From NCBI GenBank assembly GCA_013042165.1, contig JABDQT010000121.1:1-15222 (forward strand): DNA of 15,222 bases, in the 5' to 3' direction. Positions 1 to 5,680 of the stretch are shown piece by piece. This stretch comes from Kiritimatiellales bacterium. Lineage in GTDB: Bacteria; Verrucomicrobiota; Kiritimatiellia; Kiritimatiellales; Pontiellaceae. Under the pieces are notes generated by a model. That model saw only the letters and a program-made list of their open reading frames with translations, was not told the origin of the DNA and searched no databases. The position numbers and the translations under genes were made by a program. Every line of letters starts with the position of its first letter. Within the stretch, counting starts at the first letter, position 1.

Positions 1-249
1 CAACTCCTCTTTGGAGACCGGTATATCGTCCAGATAGAGCTGGTTCGCCAGATTCAGGCTGATCGAGCGCGACTGCGAATCCATCATATCCGCCGCCTTG
101 CCCTTGGGCAGGTTGATGGCAATACCCTGCTCGATCAGCGGAAAAGTGATGATAAAGGTGATCAGCAATATGAACGTCAGGTCCATCAGCGGCGTCATGT
201 TGATGTCGCTGATCTGATTTAATGATACGAGACTGGTTCTGCGGGCCAT
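1..249 (-). CDS. exbD: ExbD/TolR-family biopolymer transport protein (C-terminus beyond window)
   Basis: Partial gene: 83 codons are visible, starting at the ATG at 249 and running off the left edge. The start reads MARRTSLVSLNQISDINMTP, then a single hydrophobic segment (about residues 21-40) with the invariant Asp at residue 23 in PLMDLTFILL. This is the proton-translocating Asp of ExbD/TolR. After it come the start of the periplasmic domain and the NLPKGKA stretch usual in the family. The protein works in the inner membrane with an ExbB/TolQ partner, which lies directly upstream on the same strand, and turns proton flow into work on TonB- or Tol-type partners. No clear Shine-Dalgarno precedes the ATG. 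Whether this is ExbD or TolR cannot be settled from the fragment; the symbol is the generic one. Confidence 0.9.
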   Translation of the reverse strand, partial: MARRTSLVSLNQISDINMTPLMDLTFILLITFIITFPLIEQGIAINLPKGKAADMMDSQSRSISLNLANQLYLDDIPVSKEEL

Positions 250-261
250 AGTGGAATGAGT

Positions 262-289
262 TCTAAGTTTTAGGTTTTAAGTTTTTAAG
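262..289. repeat. Degenerate 7-bp tandem array between exbB and exbD
   Basis: Three consecutive heptamers, TCTAAGT, TTTAGGT and TTTAAGT, are followed by a partial fourth. The consensus is TYTARGT. It lies in the 83-bp gap between the stop of exbB and the start of exbD. The same 7-bp period, with other heptamer sequences, occurs at two more gene junctions in this window. There is no inverted partner here. Confidence 0.55.
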
Positions 290-332
290 CATTCTTCTTT
301 CGTGCCAAGAGCCTATTGCCTCATGCCCCCCA

Positions 333-1085
333 TCAGGCCTCAATCACATATGTATTCTGGATTTCGGCGATGAATTCCTGTGAAAAGTTGTCCATTTGCA
401 CTGAAATACGGCGAATGTGGGCGGACAGCATGTTGTAGCCGACCATGGATGGCAGTGCGACGATCAGCCCCACAATCGTGGTCAGCAGCGCGCCTGAAAT
501 ACCCGGCGCCACCGCCGAAAGGGCCGCCGAGCCGGCTTGCGCCATCCCGCTGAAGGCATCCATGACCCCCCAGACCGTACCGAGCAAGCCAAGGAACGGC
601 GCGGCACTCACCGCCGTTGCGAGCAAGCCCATCTGATCCTCGAGGCCGAGTGCCTCGTCGGCCACATTGCGATCAATCACCGAGCGCAGGGTTTCGAGCT
701 GGTTCAGGGTCAGGTGACGATGCGCCTCCGCGGCCTCGTCGCCCATCGACAGGTCGGAGGGATCGATGCCATGCGCCTGCAGCTCAGCGCCCAGCGCTTC
801 GCAGCCGGCCTTGTAAATCGCATTGAGCGGCGTCCCGGGATACTCCTCGCCCTCGGCATGAAGCATGGTCGGAATGGATTCCGAGCGAAAGGCCTCCAGA
901 AAATCGGCGGTGGTTCGGCTGGCAAACCGGAGCTGAACGCCCTTGGTCCACATGATCGTCCATGCGGCGGCGGATCCGAGAAAGAGAATGATAACAATCG
1001 CCTTGCCCGGCAGGGTGCTGTCCCAAAAGGCGGTGGCCATGTCGGCCAGCGGCATCGAAGCGAGCAGTGAATTATAGATTTCCAT
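333..1085 (-). CDS. exbB: MotA/TolQ/ExbB proton channel family protein
   Basis: A 250-aa inner-membrane protein of the TolQ/ExbB family, which forms the pentameric ring around an ExbD/TolR dimer and harvests the proton gradient. Three hydrophobic segments are visible: about residues 29-46 (AIVIILFLGSAAAWTIMW), 153-177 (containing AAPFLGLLGTVWGVM, the family signature) and 195-219 (PGISGALLTTIVGLIVALP). A long cytoplasmic loop separates the first two. A longer reading begins at 1136, but the start at 1085 (MEIYNSLL) puts the first membrane segment at the usual distance. It is also downstream of the candidate promoter at 1132-1159, whose transcript would begin after 1136. The exbD-like gene follows 83 bp later. 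The partner (TonB or Tol) is not in the window, so ExbB versus TolQ is open. Confidence 0.9.
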   Translation of the reverse strand: MEIYNSLLASMPLADMATAFWDSTLPGKAIVIILFLGSAAAWTIMWTKGVQLRFASRTTADFLEAFRSESIPTMLHAEGEEYPGTPLNAIYKAGCEALGAELQAHGIDPSDLSMGDEAAEAHRHLTLNQLETLRSVIDRNVADEALGLEDQMGLLATAVSAAPFLGLLGTVWGVMDAFSGMAQAGSAALSAVAPGISGALLTTIVGLIVALPSMVGYNMLSAHIRRISVQMDNFSQEFIAEIQNTYVIEA

Positions 1086-1131
1086 AGGCCTTGTTCTTTC
1101 TCTGTGCGGTGAATCGCTTACAGCTGCACCA

Positions 1132-1159
1132 AACATATTTGCACGGTTTGGAAAAGCAA
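1132..1159 (-). promoter_or_regulatory. Candidate sigma70-type promoter of exbB
   Basis: On the minus strand TTGCTT and TATGTT are separated by 16 bp. The predicted start point lies near 1125, giving a leader of about 40 nt to the ATG at 1085. Matches to consensus are moderate. Confidence 0.4.
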
Positions 1160-1246
1160 ATGAAAAAAGGCTTCTTCACCGATCTAAACTGGGTTCATTA
1201 GACAATCTGCCACCATGCTGCATGCCCGCTTTTTGCCGTTTGGGTT

Positions 1247-1275
1247 TTGACGCATTCGCGTGAAATACCTACTCT
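1247..1275 (+). promoter_or_regulatory. Candidate sigma70-type promoter of ilvC
   Basis: TTGACG (1247-1252) and TACTCT (1270-1275) are separated by 17 bp. The -35 is strong (5 of 6) and the -10 weak (3 of 6). Transcription would start near 1282, leaving a leader of about 48 nt. That is too short for a T-box or attenuator, and none is visible. Confidence 0.45.
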
Positions 1276-1329
1276 ATCTGCGCTTCATGCAGAATGCACA
1301 AGCAAACCTAACGATAAGGAGAGCATGTT

Positions 1330-2430
1330 ATGGCAATCATCGACTTTGGCGGCGTCAAGGAAACGGTCGTCACCCGCAAGGAGTTCTCGCTGGCAAGAGC
1401 CCGCAAGGTGCTCAAGAAAGAAACCATCGCTATTATCGGCTACGGCGTCCAGGGCCCGGCCCAGGCGCTCAACCTGCGCGACAACGGCTTCAATGTGATC
1501 ATCGGGCAATCGAAGAAGTTCATGAAGGACTGGAACCGCGCCAAGCGCGATGGCTTCGTTCCGGGCGAAACCCTCTTTGAAATCGAGGAAGCCGTCCAGC
1601 GGGGCACCGTCATCCAATACCTGCTTTCCGACGCCGCGCAGAAGATCTGCTGGCCGCAGATCAAGCGCAATCTCAAAGAGGGTGACGCGCTCTACTTCTC
1701 GCACGGCTTCTCGATTGTCTACAACGACCTTACCAAGATTGTTGCGCCTGAAAACGTCGACGTCATCCTTGTGGCTCCGAAAGGCTCCGGCCTGAATGTG
1801 CGCCGCAACTTCCTCAGCGGTGCAGGCATCAACTCCAGCTTTGCCGTGCATCAGGATTTTACCGGCCATGCTGAAGAGCGCTGCATGGCGCTGGGAATCG
1901 GTATTGGTTCCGGCTATCTCTTCCCGACCACCTTCGAGAAGGAAGTCACTTCCGACCTCGTAGGGGAGCGCGGCATCCTGATGGGCGCGCTGGCCGGGGT
2001 CATGGAAGCGCAGTATGACGTCCTTCGCAAGAATGGCCACAGCCCGTCCGAAGCCTTTAACGAAACCGTTGAAGAGCTGACCCAGAGCCTGATCCGCCTC
2101 GTTGATGAAAACGGCATGGATTGGATGTTCTCCAACTGTTCCGCCACCGCGCAGCGCGGTGCGCTCGACTGGGCCCCCAAGTTCAAGAAGGCCACCCTAC
2201 CGGTTTTCAAGGACCTCTACAAAGCCGTTAAGAACAAGGACGAGGCCAAACGCGTCCTGCGCGTCTGCGGCGCGAAGAACTACAAGGAGCGGCTCGACAA
2301 GGAACTCGGCGCCATCCATGACTCCGAAATGTGGAAAGCCGGCGAAGCTTCCCGCTCGCTGCGCCCGAAAGGTAAGGCGAAGGAAATCGCCAAAGGCACC
2401 AAGGGCGTCGGCGGCCGCGCCGGGAACTAG
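1330..2430 (+). CDS. ilvC: Ketol-acid reductoisomerase (class I, long Bacteroidetes/PVC-like variant)
   Basis: The second enzyme of valine, leucine and isoleucine synthesis. It isomerises and reduces 2-acetolactate or 2-aceto-2-hydroxybutyrate with NAD(P)H and Mg2+. At 366 aa it is longer than the usual ~330-345 aa class I enzymes but well short of class II (~490 aa). Visible features: Rossmann motif GYGVQG (residues 37-42), cofactor loop GQSKKF (59-64), SHGF with His125, VAPKGSG (148-154), metal-binding D209-xxx-E213 in SDLVGERG, and E245-xxx-E249 in NETVEEL. The C-terminus ends in a basic tail rich in Gly, Lys and Arg. The start is set by AAGGAG at 1316-1321, 8 nt before the ATG. It stands alone: no ilvB, ilvH, ilvD or leu gene is adjacent. 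The cofactor preference (NADPH or NADH) cannot be called safely by eye. Confidence 0.96.
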   Translation: MAIIDFGGVKETVVTRKEFSLARARKVLKKETIAIIGYGVQGPAQALNLRDNGFNVIIGQSKKFMKDWNRAKRDGFVPGETLFEIEEAVQRGTVIQYLLSDAAQKICWPQIKRNLKEGDALYFSHGFSIVYNDLTKIVAPENVDVILVAPKGSGLNVRRNFLSGAGINSSFAVHQDFTGHAEERCMALGIGIGSGYLFPTTFEKEVTSDLVGERGILMGALAGVMEAQYDVLRKNGHSPSEAFNETVEELTQSLIRLVDENGMDWMFSNCSATAQRGALDWAPKFKKATLPVFKDLYKAVKNKDEAKRVLRVCGAKNYKERLDKELGAIHDSEMWKAGEASRSLRPKGKAKEIAKGTKGVGGRAGN

Positions 2431-2436
2431 AAGAAC

Positions 2437-2504
2437 TGTAGGGAGGGAACGGTTGAAAACCTTCCCGCCATGGCTGGAAGGGCGTTGCCCGTTCCAGCCC
2501 TACA
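2437..2504. repeat. 68-bp imperfect palindrome (REP/MITE-like)
   Basis: The outer arms TGTAGGG-AG-GGAACGG (2437-2452) and CCGTTCC-AG-CCCTACA (2489-2504) are complementary except for the central two bases. Inside lies a second inverted repeat, CCTTCC/GGAAGG, flanking GCCATGGC. The whole element starts 7 bp after the ilvC stop codon. It has no T tail of its own, so it is not a plain terminator. The size and nested symmetry resemble repetitive extragenic palindromes; only one copy is in this window. Confidence 0.6.
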
Positions 2505-2510
2505 AAGACA

Positions 2511-2542
2511 AAAAGCTCTCCGCAACCGCGAAGGGCTTTTTT
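2511..2542. terminator. Bidirectional intrinsic terminator between ilvC and tRNA-Glu genes
   Basis: AAAAGCTCTCCGC pairs with GCGAAGGGCTTTT around an AACC loop: 13 positions with one mismatch and one G-T pair. On the plus strand it ends in six T; on the minus strand it is followed by five T. It can therefore end both ilvC transcripts and the converging tRNA-Glu transcripts. Confidence 0.8.
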
Positions 2543-2588
2543 CATGCAGACATACTGATCCGCCAACCTGAATGAGTAGAAAAAGAAA

Positions 2589-2664
2589 TGGCGACCCCTA
2601 CGGGACTCGAACCCGTGTTGCCAGGATGAAAACCTGGAGTCCTAGGCCACTAGACGAAGGGGTC
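2589..2664 (-). tRNA. tRNA-Glu(TTC), copy 2 (distal)
   Basis: The 76-nt gene has acceptor arm GACCCCT/AGGGGTC, an anticodon stem CCAGG/CCTGG with loop TTTTCAT (anticodon TTC), and a T arm with GGTTCGAGTCC. Discriminator G and the 3' CCA are encoded. It is identical to the copy 99 bp upstream in the direction of transcription and is presumably cotranscribed with it. Confidence 0.97.
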
Positions 2665-2687
2665 GTCGGTTCGTTCCGGTAAAGAAA

Positions 2688-2763
2688 TGGCGACCCCTAC
2701 GGGACTCGAACCCGTGTTGCCAGGATGAAAACCTGGAGTCCTAGGCCACTAGACGAAGGGGTC
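2688..2763 (-). tRNA. tRNA-Glu(TTC), copy 1 (promoter-proximal)
   Basis: Same sequence and structure as the neighbouring copy, with encoded CCA and anticodon TTC reading GAA/GAG. The duplicated unit includes the trailer CCATTTCTTT after each gene (about 83 bp shared). The 23-bp linker left between the two units (2665-2687 region) is otherwise unique. A promoter lies just upstream at 2784-2811. Confidence 0.97.
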
Positions 2764-2783
2764 TTAACCAAAAACGAGCGCGT

Positions 2784-2811
2784 ACCATAGCAAACCGATT
2801 CGCCCCGGCAA
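2784..2811 (-). promoter_or_regulatory. Candidate promoter of the tRNA-Glu pair
   Basis: On the minus strand TTGCCG and TATGGT are separated by 16 bp (each 4 of 6 to consensus). The -10 ends about 20 bp before the first tRNA nucleotide. Confidence 0.5.
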
Positions 2812-2892
2812 CCACAAAAAAGCAGGAAAATCACACCCCTGCCTTTGTTCGCCTTCCCGCTTTACTTCAACCCCCTCCACTGGCACCCTTTT

Positions 2893-2988
2893 CAACCAGT
2901 CACCCGGGGTGCCGTTCATCGATTCTGAACGTGCTGAGATAATACCCGTTGAACCTGATCCGGATCATGCCGGCGAAAGGAAGTGTTG
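2893..2988 (+). ncRNA. TPP riboswitch (THI element) aptamer
   Basis: The conserved core elements are in order: GGGGTGC (2906-2912), the P3 hairpin GTTC/GAAC, GCTGAGAT (2933-2940), ATACCCGTTGAACCTGATC (2942-2960), and GCCGGCGAAAGGAAGTGTTG to the end. P1 can form between CAAC at the 5' end and GTTG at the 3' end. It precedes thiS by 165 nt. Established knowledge: such elements bind thiamine pyrophosphate and switch off thiamine genes. Here a terminator begins 10 nt later, so control is probably by premature termination. Confidence 0.95.
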
Positions 2989-2998
2989 ATCCGTTTTC

Positions 2999-3030
2999 AG
3001 CGTTTCCGGGTTCCCGGTAACGCTTTTTTT
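2999..3030 (+). terminator. Riboswitch-controlled intrinsic terminator
   Basis: AGCGTT-T-CCGGG pairs with CCCGG-T-AACGCT (one T-T mismatch, tight loop) and runs directly into seven T. It lies between the TPP aptamer and thiS, so it is the likely expression platform. A 7-bp alternative helix, CGGATCA (2961-2967) with TGATCCG (2987-2993), would disrupt the aptamer. I see no clean antiterminator that takes up the terminator's 5' arm. Confidence 0.85.
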
Positions 3031-3153
3031 GTGGAGCGGGCCCCGAATGTGTTCCGATGTATCGAGATGTAGCGAACGCTTAATCCGAGCCATCGCGACG
3101 GAAAGCGCTGTCACAGACGAATACAACCTGTTTTGGATGGGATGGAGAAGAAA

Positions 3154-3354
3154 ATGAAACTGACTGTAAACGGCGACCAGCACGCTCACCAGGGCAACGG
3201 CAGCATTGCTGCGCTGCTCGAAGAACTCGGCGCCAACAAGGCGCATACCGCCCTGATGGTCAACGGCGATGTGGTGCCTTCTGATCGCTGGGACGCCACT
3301 AAACTTGAAGAAAACGATGAAGTCGAAATGCTCGTCTTCGTCGGGGGCGGATAA
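3154..3354 (+). CDS. thiS: Sulfur carrier protein ThiS
   Basis: A 66-aa ubiquitin-fold protein. Its C-terminal glycine is activated and converted to a thiocarboxylate that delivers sulfur to thiazole synthase. The start MKLTVNGD, the internal LMVNGDVVP and the C-terminus VFVGGG are typical; the terminal Gly-Gly is intact. The ATG at 3154 has GGAG six nt upstream; longer readings from 3133 (TTG) or 3142 (ATG) add residues unlike the family. It is the first gene after the TPP riboswitch. The adenylyltransferase ThiF that normally activates ThiS is not in this window, so it or a MoeB-like enzyme must be encoded elsewhere. Confidence 0.93.
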   Translation: MKLTVNGDQHAHQGNGSIAALLEELGANKAHTALMVNGDVVPSDRWDATKLEENDEVEMLVFVGGG

Positions 3355-3360
3355 TCCCAG

Positions 3361-3464
3361 GTATGAATTATGAGATATGAACTATGACAAGAAACCGGCC
3401 TGCACGATTCTTCATGCCGAGAAGCGTCGCAGACCAACTTTCATACTTCATCTTTCACATTTTG
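3361..3464. repeat. Paired 7-bp arrays in inverted orientation between thiS and thiG
   Basis: Left array, 3361-3388: four heptamers NTATGAN, with TATGA at 3362, 3369, 3376 and 3383. Right array, 3437-3464: three heptamers ending in TTCA (at 3443, 3450, 3457) and a weaker fourth. Read on the minus strand the right array is TGAA-type, so the two face each other around a 48-bp core. The whole fills most of the 151-bp gap inside an otherwise tight operon. Confidence 0.6.
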
Positions 3465-3505
3465 ATATCCCATCCGGAATGAGCGTTTAAAACAAGGATA
3501 TGAAT

Positions 3506-4288
3506 ATGTCAGACAAACTGAACATCGGCAATCAGGAGCTGGGCTCACGCCTGTTCCTCGGAACCGGAAAGTTTTCAAGCAGGCAGGCCATGATCGATGC
3601 GGTCAAAGCCTCGGGCACGGAACTGGTGACCGTGGCGTTGCGCCGCTTTAACCGCGAACAGGCCGAGGATGACCTGTATGGCCCGCTCTCCGAACTTGAG
3701 GGGGTCCGCCTGATGCCCAACACCTCCGGCGCGATGAATGCCAAGGAAGCCATCCGCGCGGCCATGCTTGGCCGGGAGCTCAGCAAAAGCCCGTTCGTTA
3801 AACTGGAGATCCATCCCAACCCGCACCATCTGCTGCCGGATCCCATTGAAACCTACGAAGCGGCCATCGAACTGGTGAAGCAGGATTTTCTGGTGTTGCC
3901 CTATATTCCGGCCGACCCGGTACTCGCCAAGCGCCTCGAAGACATCGGCTGCGCGGCCGTCATGCCGCTCGGCGCCGCCATCGGAACAGGCAAGGGGCTC
4001 TCTACGGCGGAAATGATCAAAATCATCATTCGCGATGCCAACGTGCCGGTCGTCGTCGATGCCGGCCTGCGCGCTCCCTCCGAAGCCGCCTGCGCGATGG
4101 AGATGGGCTGCGATGCCGTACTCGTCAATTCGGCCATCGCTGCGGCCGAAAATCCCACCGCCATGGGTGCCGCTTTCAAGACCGGCGTAGACGCCGGCCG
4201 GGCCGCCCGTCTTGCCGGTCTCATGCCCACCTCAGAAGTGGCTGTGGCCAGCTCGCCCTTAACCAGCTTTCTTTCTGTGGATGACTAA
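3506..4288 (+). CDS. thiG: Thiazole synthase ThiG
   Basis: A 260-aa TIM-barrel enzyme that joins 1-deoxy-xylulose 5-phosphate, dehydroglycine and sulfur from ThiS thiocarboxylate to make the thiazole phosphate half of thiamine. Visible features are [10 protein letters not shown] near the N-terminus, MPNTSGA, the Schiff-base lysine Lys99 in [10 protein letters not shown], and [20 protein letters not shown] with [12 protein letters not shown] for phosphate and substrate binding. The loop often reading GAPIGSGLG is GAAIGTGKG here. The ATG at 3506 is preferred over the one at 3500 because AAGGA at 3494-3498 sits 7 nt upstream of it. The stop overlaps the thiH start by 8 bp. The usual bacterial route to dehydroglycine through ThiH fits the neighbouring gene. 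Confidence 0.96.
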   Translation: MSDKLNIGNQELGSRLFLGTGKFSSRQAMIDAVKASGTELVTVALRRFNREQAEDDLYGPLSELEGVRLMPNTSGAMNAKEAIRAAMLGRELSKSPFVKLEIHPNPHHLLPDPIETYEAAIELVKQDFLVLPYIPADPVLAKRLEDIGCAAVMPLGAAIGTGKGLSTAEMIKIIIRDANVPVVVDAGLRAPSEAACAMEMGCDAVLVNSAIAAAENPTAMGAAFKTGVDAGRAARLAGLMPTSEVAVASSPLTSFLSVDD

Positions 4289-5414
4289 ACAGCTTCCAGA
4301 ATGGCTAACGCCTGAGCCTTGGCTCAATCTTGAGTTTTCTTCCGCCGATATTGAGCGTGCACTTCATGCAGACTCCCCGAACGAAAAAACGCTGGCCGCA
4401 TTGCTTTCGCCGGAAGCCGCCAACCATTTAGAGGCCATGGCCCAAAAGGCACAGGCGATTACGCGCCGGCACTTTGGACGAACGATCAAACTCTATACTC
4501 CGCTCTACCTGTCCAACTTCTGCAACGGCGGTTGCCTCTATTGCGGCATTGCCGCCGACCGGCGCGCCAAACGGGCGGTGCTCGACGAGGCGCAGCTGCG
4601 GCATGAGATGGACGCCATCAAGGCGATGCATCTGGAGGAGCTGGTGCTGCTGACCGGCGAGCGCATGCCCGAGGCCGATGTCCCCTATCTCAAGCAATGC
4701 GTTTCCATCGCGGCCGAATATATTCACAATGTGAACATCGAAGTGTTTCCCATGCCAGAAAACGAATACCGGGAACTTGCCCAAGCCGGCTGCACCGGTG
4801 TGACGCTCTATCAGGAAACCTACGACCAAGATGTCTATGAAAAAATGCACCGCTGGGGCGACAAGCGCGACTTCTTCGCTCGACTTGATGCGCCTGACCG
4901 AGCACTGAAAGGCGGATTGCGCACCATCGGCATCGGGGCCCTGCTCGGACTGGCCGATCCGCGCTTCGACCTGCTGTGCGTCTACCGCCATGCCAAGTAT
5001 CTGCTTAAGCACTACTGGCAGGCCGGCGTCTCCATCTCCTTCCCGCGTATCCAGCCGCAATTAGGCGGGTTCCAGGCCGATTATCCGGTCGATGAAAAAA
5101 TGCTCGCACAATTCATCTTTGCGCTGCGCATTGTCCTGCCGGAAATCCCCCTCGTGCTCTCTACCCGCGAGGCCGCCCGCGTGCGCGACGGGATGGCCGG
5201 ACTGGGCATTTCAAAGATGAGCGTCGCCAGCAAGACCACCGTCGGTGGATACAGCGACGACATCGAGGATTCAACGGAACAGTTTTCGATCAGCGACGAG
5301 CGCAACATTTCCGAGTTCTGCGATATGCTCCGCGCCAAAGGGCTGGAACCGGTCTTCAAGAACTGGGATGCCACCTACCGTGAAAGCGCGAGCTACATGA
5401 AACCGGAAGCCTGA
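4281..5414 (+). CDS. thiH: 2-iminoacetate synthase (tyrosine lyase) ThiH
   Basis: A radical SAM enzyme that cleaves tyrosine to 2-iminoacetate (dehydroglycine) and p-cresol for thiazole formation. The 377 aa equal the common family length. The [4Fe-4S]/SAM motif C81-xxx-C85-xx-C88 lies in [13 protein letters not shown]. Further family blocks are [41 protein letters not shown], and [13 protein letters not shown] near the C-terminus. The ATG lies inside the end of thiG (8-bp overlap), implying translational coupling. Use of ThiH rather than the glycine oxidase ThiO points to an anaerobic or facultative lifestyle. The stop codon lies in the left arm of a 21-bp hairpin shared with the converging feoC gene. 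Confidence 0.96.
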   Translation: MTKQLPEWLTPEPWLNLEFSSADIERALHADSPNEKTLAALLSPEAANHLEAMAQKAQAITRRHFGRTIKLYTPLYLSNFCNGGCLYCGIAADRRAKRAVLDEAQLRHEMDAIKAMHLEELVLLTGERMPEADVPYLKQCVSIAAEYIHNVNIEVFPMPENEYRELAQAGCTGVTLYQETYDQDVYEKMHRWGDKRDFFARLDAPDRALKGGLRTIGIGALLGLADPRFDLLCVYRHAKYLLKHYWQAGVSISFPRIQPQLGGFQADYPVDEKMLAQFIFALRIVLPEIPLVLSTREAARVRDGMAGLGISKMSVASKTTVGGYSDDIEDSTEQFSISDERNISEFCDMLRAKGLEPVFKNWDATYRESASYMKPEA

Positions 5415-5467
5415 AATGTGAAATTTGGAAGAAGCTCCATTTCAGGTTTCAAGTTTCACATTTCAGG
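5410..5467. terminator. 21-bp hairpin between converging thiH and feoC, built from 7-bp repeats
   Basis: Positions 5410-5430 pair with 5447-5467 over 21 bp. The first 14 are perfect (CCTGAAATGTGAAA with TTTCACATTTCAGG), and two later positions are G-T pairs that hold only in plus-strand RNA. The loop is 16 nt. There is no long T run, so it is not a classic intrinsic terminator, but its place between two converging operons suggests that it stops or protects transcripts. The stop codons of thiH (5412-5414) and feoC (5456-5458, minus) lie in its two arms. Confidence 0.55.
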
Positions 5468-5473
5468 TTTCAC
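5411..5473. repeat. 7-bp arrays with perfect phase between thiH and feoC
   Basis: Right array: five heptamers RTTTCAN with TTTCA at 5440, 5447, 5454, 5461 and 5468. Left array: CTGAAAT, GTGAAAT and a weaker TTGGAAG, in the opposite orientation. The right array runs into the feoC coding end, encoding its last residues (VKPEM). Confidence 0.65.
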
Positions 5474-5680
5474 CTTATAGAAGATCATCGTGTCGGATGT
5501 TGTGCAGCCGCCGGCGCAGCCGGTCTTGCAAGGCAGCTCCACCTTCAGGATCTTTCCTTTTTGAACAAGCATTTCGAGCATGGGGTGCAGTGCGCTCGAT
5601 TCGATTTCAAGCGCGAGGCTTATTTCCTGCACCGAGAGCGCGCCGCGCTCGTTCAGCAATTTTACGATTCCGCTAAGCAT
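5456..5680 (-). CDS. feoC: FeoC-like small winged-helix protein
   Basis: A 74-aa protein at the end of the feo operon. The N-terminal part, MLSGIVKLLNERGALSVQEI and onward to about residue 45, reads as a winged helix-turn-helix. It is followed by three cysteines, C51-xxx-C55-xxx-C59, where FeoC proteins carry a Cys-rich wing thought to bind an Fe-S cluster. A longer reading from 5794 exists, but the ATG at 5680 matches the family and overlaps the feoB stop by 8 bp. FeoC proteins bind the cytoplasmic face of FeoB or regulate it; the exact role varies among species. Only three clustered cysteines are present rather than the four of enterobacterial FeoC. The last codons are made of 7-bp repeat sequence. 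Confidence 0.8.
   Translation of the reverse strand: MLSGIVKLLNERGALSVQEISLALEIESSALHPMLEMLVQKGKILKVELPCKTGCAGGCTTSDTMIFYKVKPEM

Noticed and set aside
1260..1328. GTG-started frame with several Leu codons ahead of ilvC, as a leader peptide for attenuation
   Set aside because: The frame runs on deep into ilvC, no terminator/antiterminator pair is visible, and the likely start point (about 1282) lies inside it.
1285..2040. 251-aa open frame on the minus strand
   Set aside because: Antisense shadow of ilvC, whose motifs are unmistakable; the frame's composition follows the GC codon pattern of the sense gene and it has no ribosome binding site.
2821..2842. GCAGG/CCTGC hairpin upstream of the TPP riboswitch as a terminator
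   Set aside because: Only 5 bp of stem with a long loop, and it lies between divergent units where no transcript needs to end.
5411..5473. CRISPR array
   Set aside because: Units are 7 bp and contiguous, without spacers; no cas gene is near.
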